The notes under the pieces were generated by a model. The model saw only the letters and a list, made by a program, of their open reading frames with translations, did not search any database and was not told where the DNA came from. Shown here one piece after another: positions 11,149-23,247 of a DNA stretch of 64,000 bases (the first letter of the stretch is position 1; every line of letters begins with the position of its first letter). The stretch spans positions 310,001-374,000 of the forward strand of contig NZ_CABHWW010000033.1 in assembly GCF_902170305.1 (NCBI RefSeq), given 5' to 3'. A program made the translations under genes and the position numbers. Source of the DNA: Yersinia alsatica. Lineage in GTDB: Bacteria; Pseudomonadota; Gammaproteobacteria; Enterobacterales; Enterobacteriaceae.

Positions 11149-12027
11149 ATGTCTACTTATCTTATTGGCGATGTTCATGGCTGCCTTGATGAATTGCTGG
11201 CGCTATTGGCGCAGGTAAATTTCGATCCGCAGCAGGATACTTTGTGGCTGACCGGTGATTTAGTTGCCCGTGGCCCAGCTTCACTGGATGTTTTACGCTA
11301 CGTTCGCTCACTGGGGCCAGCGGTGCGCATGGTTTTGGGTAACCATGACCTGCATTTACTGGCAGTTTATGCCGGTATCAGCCGCAATAAACCCAAAGAC
11401 CGCATTACTCCGCTGCTGGAAGCACCTGATGCCGATGAGTTGATTAATTGGTTACGTCGCCAACCCGTCTTGCAGGTTGATGATGAGCTAAAATTGATCA
11501 TGGCCCACGCTGGCATCACTCCGCAGTGGGATATCGAAACCGCCCAGATGTGCGCCCGTGAAGTCGAAGCCGTCTTAAGCAGTGACAGCTATCCGCTCTT
11601 TCTTGATGCAATGTACGGTGATATGCCGAACAACTGGTCGCCAGAACTGACTGGGCTGGCACGTTTGCGCTTTAGTACCAACGCATTGACGCGTATGCGT
11701 TTTTGCTTCCCTAACGGGCAGTTGGATATGATCTGTAAAGACACGCCAGAGAATGCCCCAGCGCCACTTAAACCCTGGTTTGACTTGCCACGGCTGGTGA
11801 GCCCTGAGTATTCAATTATTTTTGGCCACTGGGCATCACTGGAAGGTAAAGGAGTCCCTGAGGGGATTTATGGGCTGGATACTGGCTGCTGCTGGGGAGG
11901 GGATTTAACCCTACTCCGCTGGGAAGATAAACGCTATTTTACCCAACATGCATTCAGCGTTGAAGCCACCCTAAGTCAGGTTGATGGCCCTACTGATACA
12001 TCAGAAGAACCGCCGAATTACTTGTAA
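11149..12027 (+). CDS. apaH: Bis(5'-nucleosyl)-tetraphosphatase, symmetrical
   Basis: Hydrolyses Ap4A symmetrically into two ADP; in E. coli it also removes Np4 caps from RNA. The 292-residue protein shows the calcineurin-like metallophosphoesterase motifs in order: [20 protein letters not shown] and, later, IFGHWA. Length fits the family (E. coli 280 aa) with a slightly longer acidic C-terminal tail. It is the last gene of the cluster; two stop codons in a row and a terminator follow. Confidence 0.96.
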   Translation: MSTYLIGDVHGCLDELLALLAQVNFDPQQDTLWLTGDLVARGPASLDVLRYVRSLGPAVRMVLGNHDLHLLAVYAGISRNKPKDRITPLLEAPDADELINWLRRQPVLQVDDELKLIMAHAGITPQWDIETAQMCAREVEAVLSSDSYPLFLDAMYGDMPNNWSPELTGLARLRFSTNALTRMRFCFPNGQLDMICKDTPENAPAPLKPWFDLPRLVSPEYSIIFGHWASLEGKGVPEGIYGLDTGCCWGGDLTLLRWEDKRYFTQHAFSVEATLSQVDGPTDTSEEPPNYL

Positions 12028-12039
12028 TAATATTAAAAT

Positions 12040-12070
12040 AAAGGCGCCCACTCATCAGCGCCTTTATTTT
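12040..12070 (+). terminator. Terminator of the lptD-apaH cluster
   Basis: An 8-bp perfect stem (aaaggcgc / gcgccttt) with a 10-nt loop followed by attttat, 12 bp after apaH. Confidence 0.85.
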
Positions 12071-12122
12071 ATCTCTATAAATCTAAGATATTATTATTTG
12101 CTTAACTGATGGCCACCAAACA

Positions 12123-12629
12123 CTATTTTGCTGAGGCTACTTTAGGTAAAATAACCGGAATATCTGATGTTATTGCCGCAATGGCGAGGTCTGACATCCG
12201 ATTAAATGAGCAATTTTGTGCTTTATCTGCTCGGCAAGTATAGCTAATATAAGGTGCAGTTTCTTCATTCTTAATCCAGGCTGGTTTATCCACTATAGAG
12301 ATATATAGCCCATTATTGACCAGCGATTTATTATCTCTTAGTTTCATTTGTAGGATACCAGCGTCAAGCTGATAACTGCATTGTACTAATGCCCCCAGAG
12401 CGCGGTCATTTGTCCCATACGGATAGTAAAACGCCTCAAGAAAACGGACCGTATCCCCTTTATTTTCAGCGCCTTGTGAAGAACCATGCCAACGTTCATT
12501 GTCTGATATATAAGTGCTCATTACCCGACTAATTTCATTCGACTCAGGGCATGCGGTTATTTCAATTGCCGAAGCCAAGGGTGATATTAAAAATAAAACA
12601 AAGGTGGCGATATATTTTACATTTCCCAT
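12123..12629 (-). CDS. Secreted hypothetical protein (168 aa)
   Basis: I do not recognise this gene with certainty. The product has a clear signal peptide (MGNVKYIATFVLFLISPLAS, cleaved near SA-IE). The mature protein of about 146 residues contains three or four cysteines (ITACPES, VQCSYQ, SYTCRA, QNCSFN), which suggests disulphide-stabilised periplasmic folding. The pattern recalls small DUF3757-like periplasmic proteins, but that is a weak guess. I chose ATG 12629 because GGAG lies 6 bp upstream; ATG 12641 is in frame but lacks a site. Its DNA is more AT-rich than apaH and folA, and no counterpart sits here in E. coli, so it is probably a lineage-specific addition. Confidence 0.75.
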   Translation of the reverse strand: MGNVKYIATFVLFLISPLASAIEITACPESNEISRVMSTYISDNERWHGSSQGAENKGDTVRFLEAFYYPYGTNDRALGALVQCSYQLDAGILQMKLRDNKSLVNNGLYISIVDKPAWIKNEETAPYISYTCRADKAQNCSFNRMSDLAIAAITSDIPVILPKVASAK

Positions 12630-12780
12630 TCTACACTCCATAGATAATATAATTTAAAGTTGAATAAATATATTTTCAAGTGTGACGATCAGAGCGTAAC
12701 ATTAGGATGGAAAGCCAAAAACCTTAAACAATAATGGTTTAATACCATTAATTAATACGTTAATTTCATCTAATTTGGCA

Positions 12781-12804
12781 TAAAAAAAGCCCATAAAAAT
12801 GGGC
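12781..12804 (-). terminator. Terminator of folA
   Basis: Hairpin gcccat / atgggc with an AT loop, followed on the minus strand by a run of seven T, 36 bp past the folA stop. Confidence 0.8.
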
Positions 12805-12839
12805 CTTTAAAGCGAAAATAAAATATATATCAATTCACT

Positions 12840-13322
12840 TTAGCGACGTTCTAAAATTTCAAAACAATAGCTATGAGAATTAGCTTCATCAGCATCATGG
12901 AATTCACTGAAAGTACTTTCCCATTCATCAGGCTCATAATCAGGGAAGTGTGTATCTCCCCCAACTTCAGCATCGATATGAGTGAGATACATACGATTCG
13001 CGCGGTCTAAGAATTGCTTATAGACTCGACCGCCACCCATGACCATCACTTCTTCCACATCACCGGCTAAAGCCAGTGCTTCATCAATAGAGCTAGCCCA
13101 AGTCACCCGGTCATCAGTACCTGGTTGGCTACTGATAACAATATTCAGACGCCCCGGAAGAGGACGACCGATAGATTCGAATGTCTTACGACCCATAATT
13201 ACCGGTTTATTTAACGTGTTACGTTTGAACCACGCTAAATCAGCCGGTAAGTGCCATGGCATGGCGTTTTCCATACCAATAACGCGATCCGCTGCCAGAG
13301 CAGCGATCAGGCTGATAATCAT
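12840..13322 (-). CDS. folA: Dihydrofolate reductase FolA
   Basis: NADPH-dependent reduction of dihydrofolate to tetrahydrofolate; the target of trimethoprim. The 160-residue chromosomal-type enzyme has the N-terminal [21 protein letters not shown] segment, the catalytic aspartate in LPADLAWFK, the NADPH-binding [16 protein letters not shown] and the VMGGG loop. Length is typical (E. coli 159). It is a single gene on the minus strand, with its own terminator. Confidence 0.97.
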   Translation of the reverse strand: MIISLIAALAADRVIGMENAMPWHLPADLAWFKRNTLNKPVIMGRKTFESIGRPLPGRLNIVISSQPGTDDRVTWASSIDEALALAGDVEEVMVMGGGRVYKQFLDRANRMYLTHIDAEVGGDTHFPDYEPDEWESTFSEFHDADEANSHSYCFEILERR

Positions 13323-13471
13323 TATTAAACCCTGTAGGCTGCAAGAGCCAGTACCGAAAAATTGCTCACACTATACGTAAAGCCTAATCAAGCGTCGATA
13401 GAGATAAGCAGGCTAATCGCATATATAAGACAGCTCTTAGCCCGGTAAAAAAACAGGGAAGGAAAAAAACC

Positions 13472-13957
13472 TTATACACCAGGACGTTTGCGATAAAGCC
13501 ACAGCCCAGGTAAAGATAAACCAATCGACAACGCACCAACAATAAATGAGGCTTTCAAGAAATTGGTTACCATGACCGACATTAATTCTTCGCTATAACC
13601 CAGATGAGAAATCTCCACCACCGAGATCATCGCGGTATATGCCGAGATCCCTGGGAACATGGGAATGACTGCGGCGACAGTGAAGACCTTAGGATGTGCC
13701 AGTAACCACCGCGACCAATTAATCCCAATCACACCAATCATTATTGATGCCAATAGTGAAGCCAGCTCGATATTCATACCGAAATGAATCATCAGCATCC
13801 GCGAACCATGGCCAATCGCCCCCAGCAAGGCGCAATAGCGCAATGCTCGAACCGGCACATTAAATACCATCGCAAAACCGAGAGCCGGAATAGCAGCCAG
13901 CACCATATCTTGTAATAACGCCCAAAGTAAACTCACGACCACCCCCGCAATCCCCAC
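13472..13957 (-). CDS. yjjB: YjjB, small subunit of the YjjPB exporter
   Basis: Small membrane half of a split ThrE-type transporter; the E. coli YjjPB pair has been reported to export succinate. The 161 residues contain four to five hydrophobic segments and the conserved [17 protein letters not shown] block typical of the ThrE_2 domain. The start shown overlaps the end of yjjP by 25 bp; a GTG a few codons later is also possible and would resemble E. coli more. The pair is co-oriented and surely co-translated. Confidence 0.9.
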   Translation of the reverse strand: MGIAGVVVSLLWALLQDMVLAAIPALGFAMVFNVPVRALRYCALLGAIGHGSRMLMIHFGMNIELASLLASIMIGVIGINWSRWLLAHPKVFTVAAVIPMFPGISAYTAMISVVEISHLGYSEELMSVMVTNFLKASFIVGALSIGLSLPGLWLYRKRPGV

Positions 13958-14733
13958 AATGCCATGGCAAATACCACCCCAATACAGGTTGATAAGGTTA
14001 ATAAACTTGCCATTGCCCAGCGGGCCAGACCGGTATTAACGTGTCCTTTGAACATATCTGCGACGGCATTAATCAGTGGGAAGCCGGGCACCAGCAGCAA
14101 TACGCTGGCTGCCATCGCCACACTGGACGCTCCCTGGAAAAACGGCAACCGCATTAATAAACCAGATGCGGAGGTGGCAACAAAAGCAGTGATACAAAAG
14201 TTAATCAGCGGATTCATATGGCGCGCAGTCAGGCTTTGACGCACATACATTGCCAATCCACTGGCAAAAAAGCTGATGGAGAAAGCATCCCAACCGCCAC
14301 CGTTTAATTTGCTGAAACAGCCACATGACAACGCAACCATCACCACGACCAACCAGCGCGGATAACGCAGCGGTTTAATATTTTCAAAACGCTTGTCGAC
14401 ATCCCTGGCATCCAACAAGTGGTGTTCAACCAAGATGACAATATGCTGCACCTCAGTCACCACCTGCATATTGATGCCGCGATCGGTGTTTTTGCGCGTC
14501 GATGTCAGGCAACTTCCCTGGCTAATGGTGGTTAAAACCACGGCGTTAGCCGAGATGGAGCTCTCGACGCTATCCATCCCCAGAGCAATACCAAGCCGGG
14601 CGGATAACTGCTCCACCAGCATACTTTCGGCCCCATGTTGCAGCAGTAACAGGGCACATTTAATGCACAATCGGGTAATTTCCCGCTGTTGTTGATGCGG
14701 TTCCTCACTGTTTATTACATTCGCCTGGCTCAT
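13933..14733 (-). CDS. yjjP: YjjP, large subunit of the YjjPB exporter (ThrE family)
   Basis: Large half of the split ThrE-type exporter. The 266-residue product has a soluble N-terminal helical part (~1-115) containing [19 protein letters not shown] and the family's SANAVVLT segment. About five transmembrane helices follow from residue ~125 to the end (for example [18 protein letters not shown]). The two subunits together reproduce the layout of single-chain ThrE serine/threonine exporters. It is transcribed away from the LysE-family gene, with about 160 bp of shared upstream DNA. Confidence 0.9.
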   Translation of the reverse strand: MSQANVINSEEPHQQQREITRLCIKCALLLLQHGAESMLVEQLSARLGIALGMDSVESSISANAVVLTTISQGSCLTSTRKNTDRGINMQVVTEVQHIVILVEHHLLDARDVDKRFENIKPLRYPRWLVVVMVALSCGCFSKLNGGGWDAFSISFFASGLAMYVRQSLTARHMNPLINFCITAFVATSASGLLMRLPFFQGASSVAMAASVLLLVPGFPLINAVADMFKGHVNTGLARWAMASLLTLSTCIGVVFAMALWGLRGWS

Positions 14734-14891
14734 ATTCGTGCATCACTATCCATCAAAAGAGTAAAAGATAAATGCTCAATTCCATCACTGCCGACAACAA
14801 ATCCACCACCGCTAGTCAATAACAATAATGCACAGGAAACCAAGTGGCGCTATTATCGCCATAACGCACTATTTCTCACTCGGTAATTCCT

Positions 14892-15506
14892 ATGCTTGAA
14901 ACCTCTATATTCGTCGCAACTATTGCAACATTGGGGATGCTATCCCCCGGCCCCGATTTTTTTCTGGTCATTAAAAACGCCGCTCGCTATCGCCGCCCCG
15001 CAGCCATGATGACAGCTCTCGGCGTAATTTTAGGTGTCGCGACACATATGTCTTACTGCGTGGCGGGTCTGGCAGTGGTTATCACCACCACCCCGTGGCT
15101 ATTCAATTTTCTGAAATATGCCGGAGCCTGTTATCTGATTTGGATTGGTTTCCAGGCACTGCTATCACGCGGAGAAAGTAAACTTAGCCTTGATAGCGCA
15201 GCACAGTATCCCATCACACTAAAAGCCGCATTTTTGCAGGGATACCTTTGCAATCTATTGAATCCCAAAGCGACTCTTTTCTTCCTCGCCGTTTTCACTC
15301 AAATATTACAGATTAACTCCGGCGTGGGTGAAAAACTGTGGTACGCCTCAATCATCTGGGTACTGGCCGTTATCTGGTGGCCTTTGCTGGTGATTCTGAT
15401 TCAAAGTGCACCGGTGCGCCGTGGTTTGGCGAAAGCACAAAAAGTGGTCGATAAATTGCTCGGCGGCCTGTTGATCGGCCTGGGTATCAAAGTTGCCTTA
15501 AGCTAG
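14892..15506 (+). CDS. LysE/RhtB-family amino-acid exporter
   Basis: Inner-membrane efflux protein of the LysE/RhtB family, 204 residues, six predicted transmembrane helices. The family hallmark MLSPGPDFFLV lies in the first helix, and NLLNPKATLFFLAVF is the conserved central motif. Among E. coli relatives it looks closest to RhtC, a threonine exporter, but the substrate cannot be read from the sequence. The ribosome-binding site is weak. It is divergent from yjjPB, itself a ThrE-like exporter, so the locus pairs two unrelated export families. Confidence 0.88.
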   Translation: MLETSIFVATIATLGMLSPGPDFFLVIKNAARYRRPAAMMTALGVILGVATHMSYCVAGLAVVITTTPWLFNFLKYAGACYLIWIGFQALLSRGESKLSLDSAAQYPITLKAAFLQGYLCNLLNPKATLFFLAVFTQILQINSGVGEKLWYASIIWVLAVIWWPLLVILIQSAPVRRGLAKAQKVVDKLLGGLLIGLGIKVALS

Positions 15507-15662
15507 CGATATCGGCTGTTGATCCACAATCCTTCAGATACTATCCACAATCCGATGAGCGGTAACATTGGTAAAGATCAATGTTGTTTATGAACAATAT
15601 TATTGTTTATGAAAAATACTGTTTTTATGGTTAAAAGCCGTAATTCTATAAATAGTGAGCAT

Positions 15663-15692
15663 AAAAAAGGGCGATGTCTCCATCGCCCTGTT
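15663..15692 (-). terminator. Terminator of carAB
   Basis: An 8-bp perfect stem (gggcgatg / catcgccc, loop tctc) with a T run on the minus strand, 23 bp past the carB stop; it may also serve weakly on the + strand. Confidence 0.85.
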
Positions 15693-15714
15693 ATTTACTG
15701 GGTTATCACCCGCA

Positions 15715-18700
15715 TTAGCCTTTCATATTCTTAATCTTGGCATGCATTTCTTGCACTGAAATCACTTGTTCAGTTGGATCGGCATTCAGTGCCATGGCAG
15801 TTGCGAAACCGCCATTCAGTGTGGTGTCGTAATGCACCTTATATTGCAAAGCACTGCGACGGATCAGTTTGGAGTCTTCAATCGCCTGACGCCCTGCCGT
15901 TGTATTCACGATATAAGTGTATTCACCATTCTTGATACGGTCCTGAATGTGTGGACGCCCTTCATGCACCTTGTTGACCAAGCGTGGATTGATACCCGCC
16001 TCACCCAGCACTACTGCAGTGCCGTGAGTCGCATCCAATTCAAAGCCCTGTTTAAGCAGTTTTGCCGCCAAATCAACCACACGATGCTTATCACCTTCGC
16101 GCACGGATAACAGCGCACGGCCACTCTTTTTCATACCAGACTGGCTGCCCAGCATCGCTTTAGAGAATGCTTCGGCGAAAGTACGGCCAACCCCCATAAC
16201 TTCACCGGTAGAGCGCATTTCTGGCCCTAAAATCGGGTCAACACCTGGGAATTTATTGAATGGCAGCACCACTTCTTTGACTGAGTAGTAAGGAGGAATA
16301 ATTTCTTCCAGAATACCTTGCTCAGCCAGGCTCTGCCCTACCATCACGCGCGCGGCAATTTTTGCCAGTGGCATACCGGTCGCTTTAGAGACGAAAGGTA
16401 CCGTACGGGCCGCTCGTGGGTTCACCTCAATCAGATAAACTTCGTTATTCTTCACGGCAAACTGCACGTTCATCAAGCCGCGAACACAGAGTTCAAAGGC
16501 CAGTTTTTCAACTTGCTGGCGCATAACATCCTGAATTTCCTTGCTCAGAGTGTAGGCGGGCAATGAACAGGCTGAGTCACCGGAGTGAACCCCTGCTTGC
16601 TCGATATGCTCCATAATGCCGCCGATTAACACGCGCTCGCCGTCACAAATGGCATCCACATCGACTTCAACTGCATCGTCAAGGAAGCGGTCCAGCAATA
16701 CCGGTGCATCATTCGACACACTGACCGCATTTTGGAAGTAACGACGCAGGTCAATTTCGTCATACACGATTTCCATCGCGCGGCCACCCAGTACATAGGA
16801 TGGGCGAACCACCAGCGGATAGCCTAGACCAGCCGCTTTCTCCACCGCCTGTTCGATGGTAGCAACAGTGGCGTTAGCCGGTTGTTTCAAGCCCAGACGA
16901 TTTACCGCCTGTTGGAAACGTTCGCGGTCTTCGGCACGGTCAATAGCATCCGGGCTGGTACCAATAATCGGCACACCGGCAGCTTCCAGCTCACGGGCCA
17001 GTTTCAATGGCGTCTGCCCGCCGTACTGCACAATTACGCCAGTCGGTTTCTCGATACGGACGATTTCCAGTACATCTTCCAGCGTGACAGACTCAAAGTA
17101 GAGACGGTCGGAGGTGTCATAGTCAGTGGAGACCGTTTCCGGGTTACAGTTCACCATAATGGTTTCATAACCGTCTTCACGCAGTGCCAGTGACGCATGT
17201 ACGCAGCAATAGTCGAACTCAATCCCTTGACCGATACGGTTCGGGCCGCCACCTAGCACCATCACTTTCGGGCGGTCGCTAGTTGGGTTGGACTCGCACT
17301 CTTCCTCATAGGTTGAGTACATATAGGCGGTATCGGTAGAGAATTCTGCTGCACAGGTATCTACGCGCTTATAAACTGGGTGCAAACCATATTTGTAACG
17401 CAATTTGCGCACTTCACTTTCAGCCGCACCAACCAATTTCGCCAGACGGGCATCAGCAAAGCCTTTACGTTTCAGTTGGCGCATAAACTCAGCAGTCAGG
17501 CCATTGATACCGCATTCTGCGACGCTCTCTTCCAAGCGAACCAGTTCTTCAATTTGCACCAAGAACCAGCGGTCAATATTGGTTAGGTTGAAGACACCGT
17601 CAACAGACATTCCTGCACGGAATGCATCGGCGATATACCAGATACGCTCTGCGCCCGCTTCTTTCAATTCGCGGCGAATTTTGGTCAGCGCTTCAGGATC
17701 ATCAAGGCTAACTTTAGGGTCAAAACCCGTGGCACCGACTTCCAGACCACGCAATGCTTTTTGCAGTGACTCCTGCTGAGTGCGGCCAATCGCCATCACT
17801 TCACCAACAGATTTCATCTGGGTGGTCAGACGGTCATTGGCACCAGCAAACTTTTCGAAGTTAAAACGTGGAATTTTGGTCACAACATAGTCAATGGATG
17901 GCTCGAAGGACGCTGGAGTACGGCCCCCCGTGATGTCATTCATTAACTCATCCAGCGTATAACCCACAGCTAGCTTGGCGGCAATCTTGGCGATGGGGAA
18001 GCCGGTTGCTTTAGAGGCCAGAGCAGAAGAGCGGGATACGCGTGGGTTCATTTCAATGACGATCAAACGGCCATTCTTCGGGTTGACCGAGAACTGTACG
18101 TTAGAGCCACCGGTTTCTACGCCGATTTCACGCAGTACTGCCATCGAGGCATTACGCATGATTTGATATTCTTTGTCGGTCAGCGTCTGAGCTGGGGCTA
18201 CCGTGATGGAGTCACCGGTATGGATGCCCATGGCATCGAAGTTTTCGATGGAGCAGACAATGATGCAGTTGTCATTTTTATCGCGGACAACTTCCATCTC
18301 ATACTCTTTCCAACCAATCAGTGACTCATCAATCAGCAACTCTTTGGTTGGCGATAAATCCAGACCGCGCTCGCAAATCTCTTCAAACTCTTCGCGGTTA
18401 TACGCGATACCGCCACCGGTGCCGCCCATAGTAAAGGATGGGCGGATAATGCATGGGAAGCCGACATCAGCCGCGACGGCCAGAGCTTCTTCCATATTAT
18501 GCGCGATACCTGAACGAGCAGTATCCAGACCAATTTTCTTCATCGCGATATCAAAGCGACGGCGGTCTTCGGCTTTATCAATAGCATCGGCGGTCGCACC
18601 AATCATGGTGACACCAAATTCAGCCAGAACACCCTGACGTTCCAGTTCCAACGCGCAGTTCAGTGCAGTTTGGCCGCCCATGGTTGGCAGTACCGCATCT

Positions 18701-18948
18701 GGACGCTCTTTTTCGATAATTTTGCGTACCACTTCCCAGTGAATTGGCTCGATATAGGTCGCATCGGCCATCTCTGGGTCAGTCATAATGGTGGCGGGGT
18801 TAGAGTTCACCAGAATGACGCGGTAACCCTCTTCACGCAGTGCCTTACAAGCTTGAGCACCGGAGTAGTCAAACTCACAAGCCTGGCCGATGACAATTGG
18901 GCCAGCGCCGAGAATCAGGATGCTTTTTATATCTGTACGTTTTGGCAT
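15715..18948 (-). CDS. carB: Carbamoyl-phosphate synthase large subunit
   Basis: Makes carbamoyl phosphate from bicarbonate, ammonia delivered by CarA and two ATP; the product feeds both arginine and pyrimidine synthesis. The 1077 residues (E. coli 1073) contain two homologous ATP-grasp halves, seen as paired GxGP motifs ([16 protein letters not shown] and [16 protein letters not shown]). A C-terminal MGS-type allosteric domain follows, which binds UMP and ornithine in the E. coli enzyme. It lies 15 bp after carA in the same operon. Confidence 0.98.
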   Translation of the reverse strand: MPKRTDIKSILILGAGPIVIGQACEFDYSGAQACKALREEGYRVILVNSNPATIMTDPEMADATYIEPIHWEVVRKIIEKERPDAVLPTMGGQTALNCALELERQGVLAEFGVTMIGATADAIDKAEDRRRFDIAMKKIGLDTARSGIAHNMEEALAVAADVGFPCIIRPSFTMGGTGGGIAYNREEFEEICERGLDLSPTKELLIDESLIGWKEYEMEVVRDKNDNCIIVCSIENFDAMGIHTGDSITVAPAQTLTDKEYQIMRNASMAVLREIGVETGGSNVQFSVNPKNGRLIVIEMNPRVSRSSALASKATGFPIAKIAAKLAVGYTLDELMNDITGGRTPASFEPSIDYVVTKIPRFNFEKFAGANDRLTTQMKSVGEVMAIGRTQQESLQKALRGLEVGATGFDPKVSLDDPEALTKIRRELKEAGAERIWYIADAFRAGMSVDGVFNLTNIDRWFLVQIEELVRLEESVAECGINGLTAEFMRQLKRKGFADARLAKLVGAAESEVRKLRYKYGLHPVYKRVDTCAAEFSTDTAYMYSTYEEECESNPTSDRPKVMVLGGGPNRIGQGIEFDYCCVHASLALREDGYETIMVNCNPETVSTDYDTSDRLYFESVTLEDVLEIVRIEKPTGVIVQYGGQTPLKLARELEAAGVPIIGTSPDAIDRAEDRERFQQAVNRLGLKQPANATVATIEQAVEKAAGLGYPLVVRPSYVLGGRAMEIVYDEIDLRRYFQNAVSVSNDAPVLLDRFLDDAVEVDVDAICDGERVLIGGIMEHIEQAGVHSGDSACSLPAYTLSKEIQDVMRQQVEKLAFELCVRGLMNVQFAVKNNEVYLIEVNPRAARTVPFVSKATGMPLAKIAARVMVGQSLAEQGILEEIIPPYYSVKEVVLPFNKFPGVDPILGPEMRSTGEVMGVGRTFAEAFSKAMLGSQSGMKKSGRALLSVREGDKHRVVDLAAKLLKQGFELDATHGTAVVLGEAGINPRLVNKVHEGRPHIQDRIKNGEYTYIVNTTAGRQAIEDSKLIRRSALQYKVHYDTTLNGGFATAMALNADPTEQVISVQEMHAKIKNMKG

Positions 18949-18963
18949 GGTCTTAGCTCCTGA

Positions 18964-20127
18964 TTACTTGCTATTAGTGCTTGCTGATGATGCGCGATAG
19001 GCTTCAATCAGTTCGATAAAGTGATTAAACAGCGGAGCGGCATCGTGCGGCCCAGGGCTGGCTTCAGGGTGTCCCTGGAAGCTGAAAGCTGCTTTATCAG
19101 TGCGGTGAATCCCTTGCAGGGAACCATCGAATAGAGAAACGTGCGTAGTGCGCAGGTTGGAGGGCAATGTGGTTTCATCAACCGCGAAACCGTGGTTCTG
19201 TGCAGTGATCATCACACAGTTTGCATCCAAATCCTTCACTGGGTGGTTGCCACCGTGGTGACCGAATTTCATTTTTACTGTTTTCGCGCCACTCGCCAGA
19301 GCCAGCAACTGATGGCCTAAGCAAATACCAAACACCGGGATATCCGTTTCCAAGAAACGTTTAATCGCCGTGATAGCATAATCGCATGGCTCCGGGTCCC
19401 CTGGACCGTTTGACAAGAAAATACCATCTGGATTTAGCTTCAGAACGTCTTCAGCAGGTGTCTGTGCTGGAACCACTGTCAAACGGCAGCCGCGATCCAC
19501 CAGCATGCGCAGAATATTGCGTTTTACACCGTAGTCGTATGCCACGACATGGAAGGGTAATTCTTCCGGCTGCTGCGCCGCAGGTAAGTCACCTTCCAGA
19601 GTCCAACTGCCTTGCAGCCAGCTATAAACTTCTTTAGTGGTCACTTCTTTCGCCAGATCCATCCCCTTCAAGCCGGGGAATGCTTTGGCTTTTTCCAGTG
19701 CCAAAGCGGCATCAGATAAGTCACCCACAATAATGCAGCCGTTTTGAGCGCCTTTCTCGCGCAGCAACCTGGTCAGCTTACGGGTATCAATATCCGCAAT
19801 CGCAACAATGTTGTGGCGTTTGAGATATTCAGATAAGCCTTCTTCATTACGGTAGTTGCTGGCAATCAATGGCAGGTCGCGAATGACAAGACCTTGGGCG
19901 TGTACTGCGGAGGATTCTTCATCGGAAGCATTGGTGCCGACATTGCCGATATGAGGATAAGTAAGAGTGACGATCTGGCGGGAGTAGGAAGGATCAGTGA
20001 GGATTTCTTGATAACCGGTCATCGACGTATTGAAGACCACTTCCCCCACTGCCGTACCCTCTGCCCCGATGGCCCGACCGTGAAATTGGGTTCCGTCTTC
20101 GAGAACCAATAGCGCTGACTTAATCAA
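18964..20127 (-). CDS. carA: Carbamoyl-phosphate synthase small (glutaminase) subunit
   Basis: Class I glutamine amidotransferase that supplies ammonia to CarB. The 387-residue product has the nucleophile cysteine in VFGICLGHQ and the catalytic His-Glu in [12 protein letters not shown] chose the TTG at 20127 because GGAGG lies 6 bp upstream and E. coli carA also starts with TTG at this place. The upstream GTG at 20154 is in frame but would put the ArgR box inside the gene. Regulation by arginine is indicated by the ARG boxes just upstream. Confidence 0.95.
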   Translation of the reverse strand: MIKSALLVLEDGTQFHGRAIGAEGTAVGEVVFNTSMTGYQEILTDPSYSRQIVTLTYPHIGNVGTNASDEESSAVHAQGLVIRDLPLIASNYRNEEGLSEYLKRHNIVAIADIDTRKLTRLLREKGAQNGCIIVGDLSDAALALEKAKAFPGLKGMDLAKEVTTKEVYSWLQGSWTLEGDLPAAQQPEELPFHVVAYDYGVKRNILRMLVDRGCRLTVVPAQTPAEDVLKLNPDGIFLSNGPGDPEPCDYAITAIKRFLETDIPVFGICLGHQLLALASGAKTVKMKFGHHGGNHPVKDLDANCVMITAQNHGFAVDETTLPSNLRTTHVSLFDGSLQGIHRTDKAAFSFQGHPEASPGPHDAAPLFNHFIELIEAYRASSASTNSK

Positions 20128-20137
20128 AACATCCTCC

Positions 20138-20177
20138 AAGGAATAAACAGTCACATTATTTGCATATTAATTCATAT
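20138..20177 (-). promoter_or_regulatory. Pair of ARG boxes upstream of carA
   Basis: On the minus strand the sequence reads atgaattaatatgcaa, then gtgactgtttattcc just before the carA ribosome site. This is nearly the paired ArgR operator that covers the arginine-repressed P2 promoter of E. coli carAB. Arginine repression of carAB by ArgR follows by homology. Confidence 0.8.
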
Positions 20178-20516
20178 CTAGCGATCTAAATCAATGCAAA
20201 AACCGCCCTCAAAGCTAATTTTTGGCAAATTGGGCGCATTTTAATGATGAGTGACGCTCTTGTCTAGCCAAAGCACCATTTTTTCTCTGTTTTTTGCGGT
20301 TTTCGTTAAAATGAGCCAATTATAGCGGCAAAAACACAAGCTAACTTAACATAGTAAACGGTTGCGAGGGTGAGTGACTGGAAAATATCATTATAGAGAG
20401 GGATAAATGGGAAAAATTGCTTAGCCAAGAGAGTAAATGAGATAAAACCGAGGTTAAATACACATAAATACAGCCATAAACACAAAATAGATACAAAACT
20501 TCAATTTTTACATAAA
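20178..20516. other. carAB upstream control region, no gene seen
   Basis: AT-rich DNA between the carA operators and the dapB terminator. In E. coli the corresponding region carries the pyrimidine-regulated P1 promoter; I cannot mark its elements here with confidence. No convincing ORF. Confidence 0.5.
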
Positions 20517-20545
20517 AATAAAAAAGGACAATAAAATATTGTCCT
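20517..20545 (-). terminator. Terminator of dapB
   Basis: A 9-bp stem (aggacaata / tattgtcct) followed on the minus strand by a long T/A run, about 55 bp past dapB. Confidence 0.8.
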
Positions 20546-20599
20546 GTTATCAAACCATTATGATAAAAACAACCACATCACTGGCTGTGCTTTACACCT

Positions 20600-21758
<1,159 letters not shown>

Positions 21759-21786
21759 ATAAAAAAGCAGCCACTGCGGGCTGCTT
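21759..21786 (-). terminator. Terminator of the ribF-ispH operon
   Basis: An 8-bp stem (aagcagcc / ggctgctt) followed by a T run on the minus strand, 41 bp past the ispH stop. Confidence 0.85.
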
Positions 21787-21826
21787 GATAAGTATTGAAT
21801 TCATGCCAGAGAGAATAAATACCAGA

Positions 21827-22780
21827 TCAGTCGATCTGCTTAACCTCAACACGTAATTCTTTGGGGACTTCGAAGACGATATTTTCTTCACGACCACGTA
21901 GTTCAACAGACCCACCAGCCCCAAGGGATTGCAAGCGCGCAATCACCTGTTGTACCAAGATATCAGGAGCTGATGCACCAGCAGTAACGCCAATACATGC
22001 TGCATTCTGTAGCCATGACTCTTGGATATCATCCGCAGAATCAATCAGATAAGCCGACTTACCCATTCGCTGTGCTAATTCGGCCAACCTATTAGAATTA
22101 GACGAGTTTTTCGAGCCAACCACTAAGACCACATCTGCATCATTCGCCAAATTCCGTACCGCTTCCTGCCGGTTGGTTGTGGCGTAGCAGATATCGTCTT
22201 TACGCGGACCGATAATCTTCGGAAAACGCTGGTGCAAGGCATCAATAACAGCGGCGGTATCATCAACGGATAATGTCGTCTGGGTCATAAAGCAGAGATT
22301 ATTCTCGTCTTTAACATTCAGTTTCCAAACATCATCTGGAGATTCGACCAGATACATTCCCCCTTTCGGGTTGCTGTATTGCCCCATGGTGCCTTCTACT
22401 TCTGGATGGCCGGCATGACCAATCAGAATAGCTTCTTTCCCTTTGCGGCTAGCGCGCGCAACTTCCATATGAACTTTGGTCACCAATGGACAGGTGGCAT
22501 CAAATAACATGGTGAGTTCACGCGCACGGGCTTCTGCTCGAACCGCCTGCGACACGCCATGGGCCGAGAAAATCAGAATGGAGCCATCTGGCACCTCAGA
22601 GATATCCTCGATAAAGATAGCGCCACGCTCACGCAGGCTATCAACCACATAGCGGTTGTGCACCACTTCATGACGTACATAAATTGGCGCGCCATACATT
22701 TCGATCGCGCGCTCAACAATACTGATAGCCCGATCAACTCCGGCACAAAAGCCGCGTGGATTAGCCAGCAATATCTGCAT
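21827..22780 (-). CDS. ispH: 4-hydroxy-3-methylbut-2-enyl diphosphate reductase IspH
   Basis: Last enzyme of the MEP isoprenoid pathway; a [4Fe-4S] protein giving IPP and DMAPP. The 317 residues include the three cluster cysteines in [15 protein letters not shown] and [10 protein letters not shown], and the substrate-binding SSNSNRL segment. I chose ATG 22780 because GGAGG precedes it and the N-terminus [12 protein letters not shown] is the usual one. The start overlaps the end of fkpB by 20 bp, indicating coupled translation. Confidence 0.97.
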   Translation of the reverse strand: MQILLANPRGFCAGVDRAISIVERAIEMYGAPIYVRHEVVHNRYVVDSLRERGAIFIEDISEVPDGSILIFSAHGVSQAVRAEARARELTMLFDATCPLVTKVHMEVARASRKGKEAILIGHAGHPEVEGTMGQYSNPKGGMYLVESPDDVWKLNVKDENNLCFMTQTTLSVDDTAAVIDALHQRFPKIIGPRKDDICYATTNRQEAVRNLANDADVVLVVGSKNSSNSNRLAELAQRMGKSAYLIDSADDIQESWLQNAACIGVTAGASAPDILVQQVIARLQSLGAGGSVELRGREENIVFEVPKELRVEVKQID

Positions 22781-23246
22781 GGACAGCCTCCTGTTGGGGG
22801 TCAATCTCCAGCACTTCAATTTCAAAGCTGACGACATGCCCGGCCAACGGGTGATTAAAATCAACAGTAATAGACTCTTCAGCCACTTCGCGCACCACTC
22901 CTGGCATTTCACTGCCATCACGAGAAGTAAACAGCATGATGGTCCCTGCATCCGGCACACCGGTTTGTGCAAAATCGCGCTGAGTGAAGTACTGAATCAA
23001 ATCAGGACTTTCCAAACCAAAGGCATCTTCAGGTTGCAAGGTAAAAGCGTGCTTATCGCCAGCTTTCAAACCAATCAACTGCTGTTCCAGCTCATCAGAA
23101 AGGCTGTTATCACCCAAACGGAACAGTGCAGGTTTCCCGTGAATATGGGTTGATTCTGCCGTTGAGCCATCTTCCAGCTTCAGTGTGAAATGCACCAATA
23201 CAGCGCTGTTCTCTTGTACTTGATTGCCTTGTACATGCTCGGACAT
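22761..23246 (-). CDS. fkpB: FKBP-type peptidyl-prolyl isomerase FkpB (SlpA)
   Basis: SlyD-like FKBP prolyl isomerase of the cytoplasm; in E. coli it is encoded between lspA and ispH, as here. The 161-residue product has the FKBP core with [31 protein letters not shown] and [18 protein letters not shown]. It lacks the His-rich metal tail of SlyD. I placed the start at ATG 23246, one base after the lspA stop; an in-frame GTG at 23255 would overlap lspA. Confidence 0.93.
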   Translation of the reverse strand: MSEHVQGNQVQENSAVLVHFTLKLEDGSTAESTHIHGKPALFRLGDNSLSDELEQQLIGLKAGDKHAFTLQPEDAFGLESPDLIQYFTQRDFAQTGVPDAGTIMLFTSRDGSEMPGVVREVAEESITVDFNHPLAGHVVSFEIEVLEIDPQQEAVHADIAG

Positions 23247-23247
23247 C

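Noticed and set aside
15766-18963. Several long + strand frames opposite to carB
   Set aside because: They are shadows of the strongly biased codons of carB, with no homology or start signals.
20341-20553. 70-codon frame downstream of dapB
   Set aside because: Low-complexity Ser/Leu/Tyr-rich translation of AT-rich DNA overlapping a terminator.
22781-22972. N-terminal extension of ispH
   Set aside because: The extra codons lie in fkpB; ATG 22780 has a strong ribosome site and the normal N-terminus.
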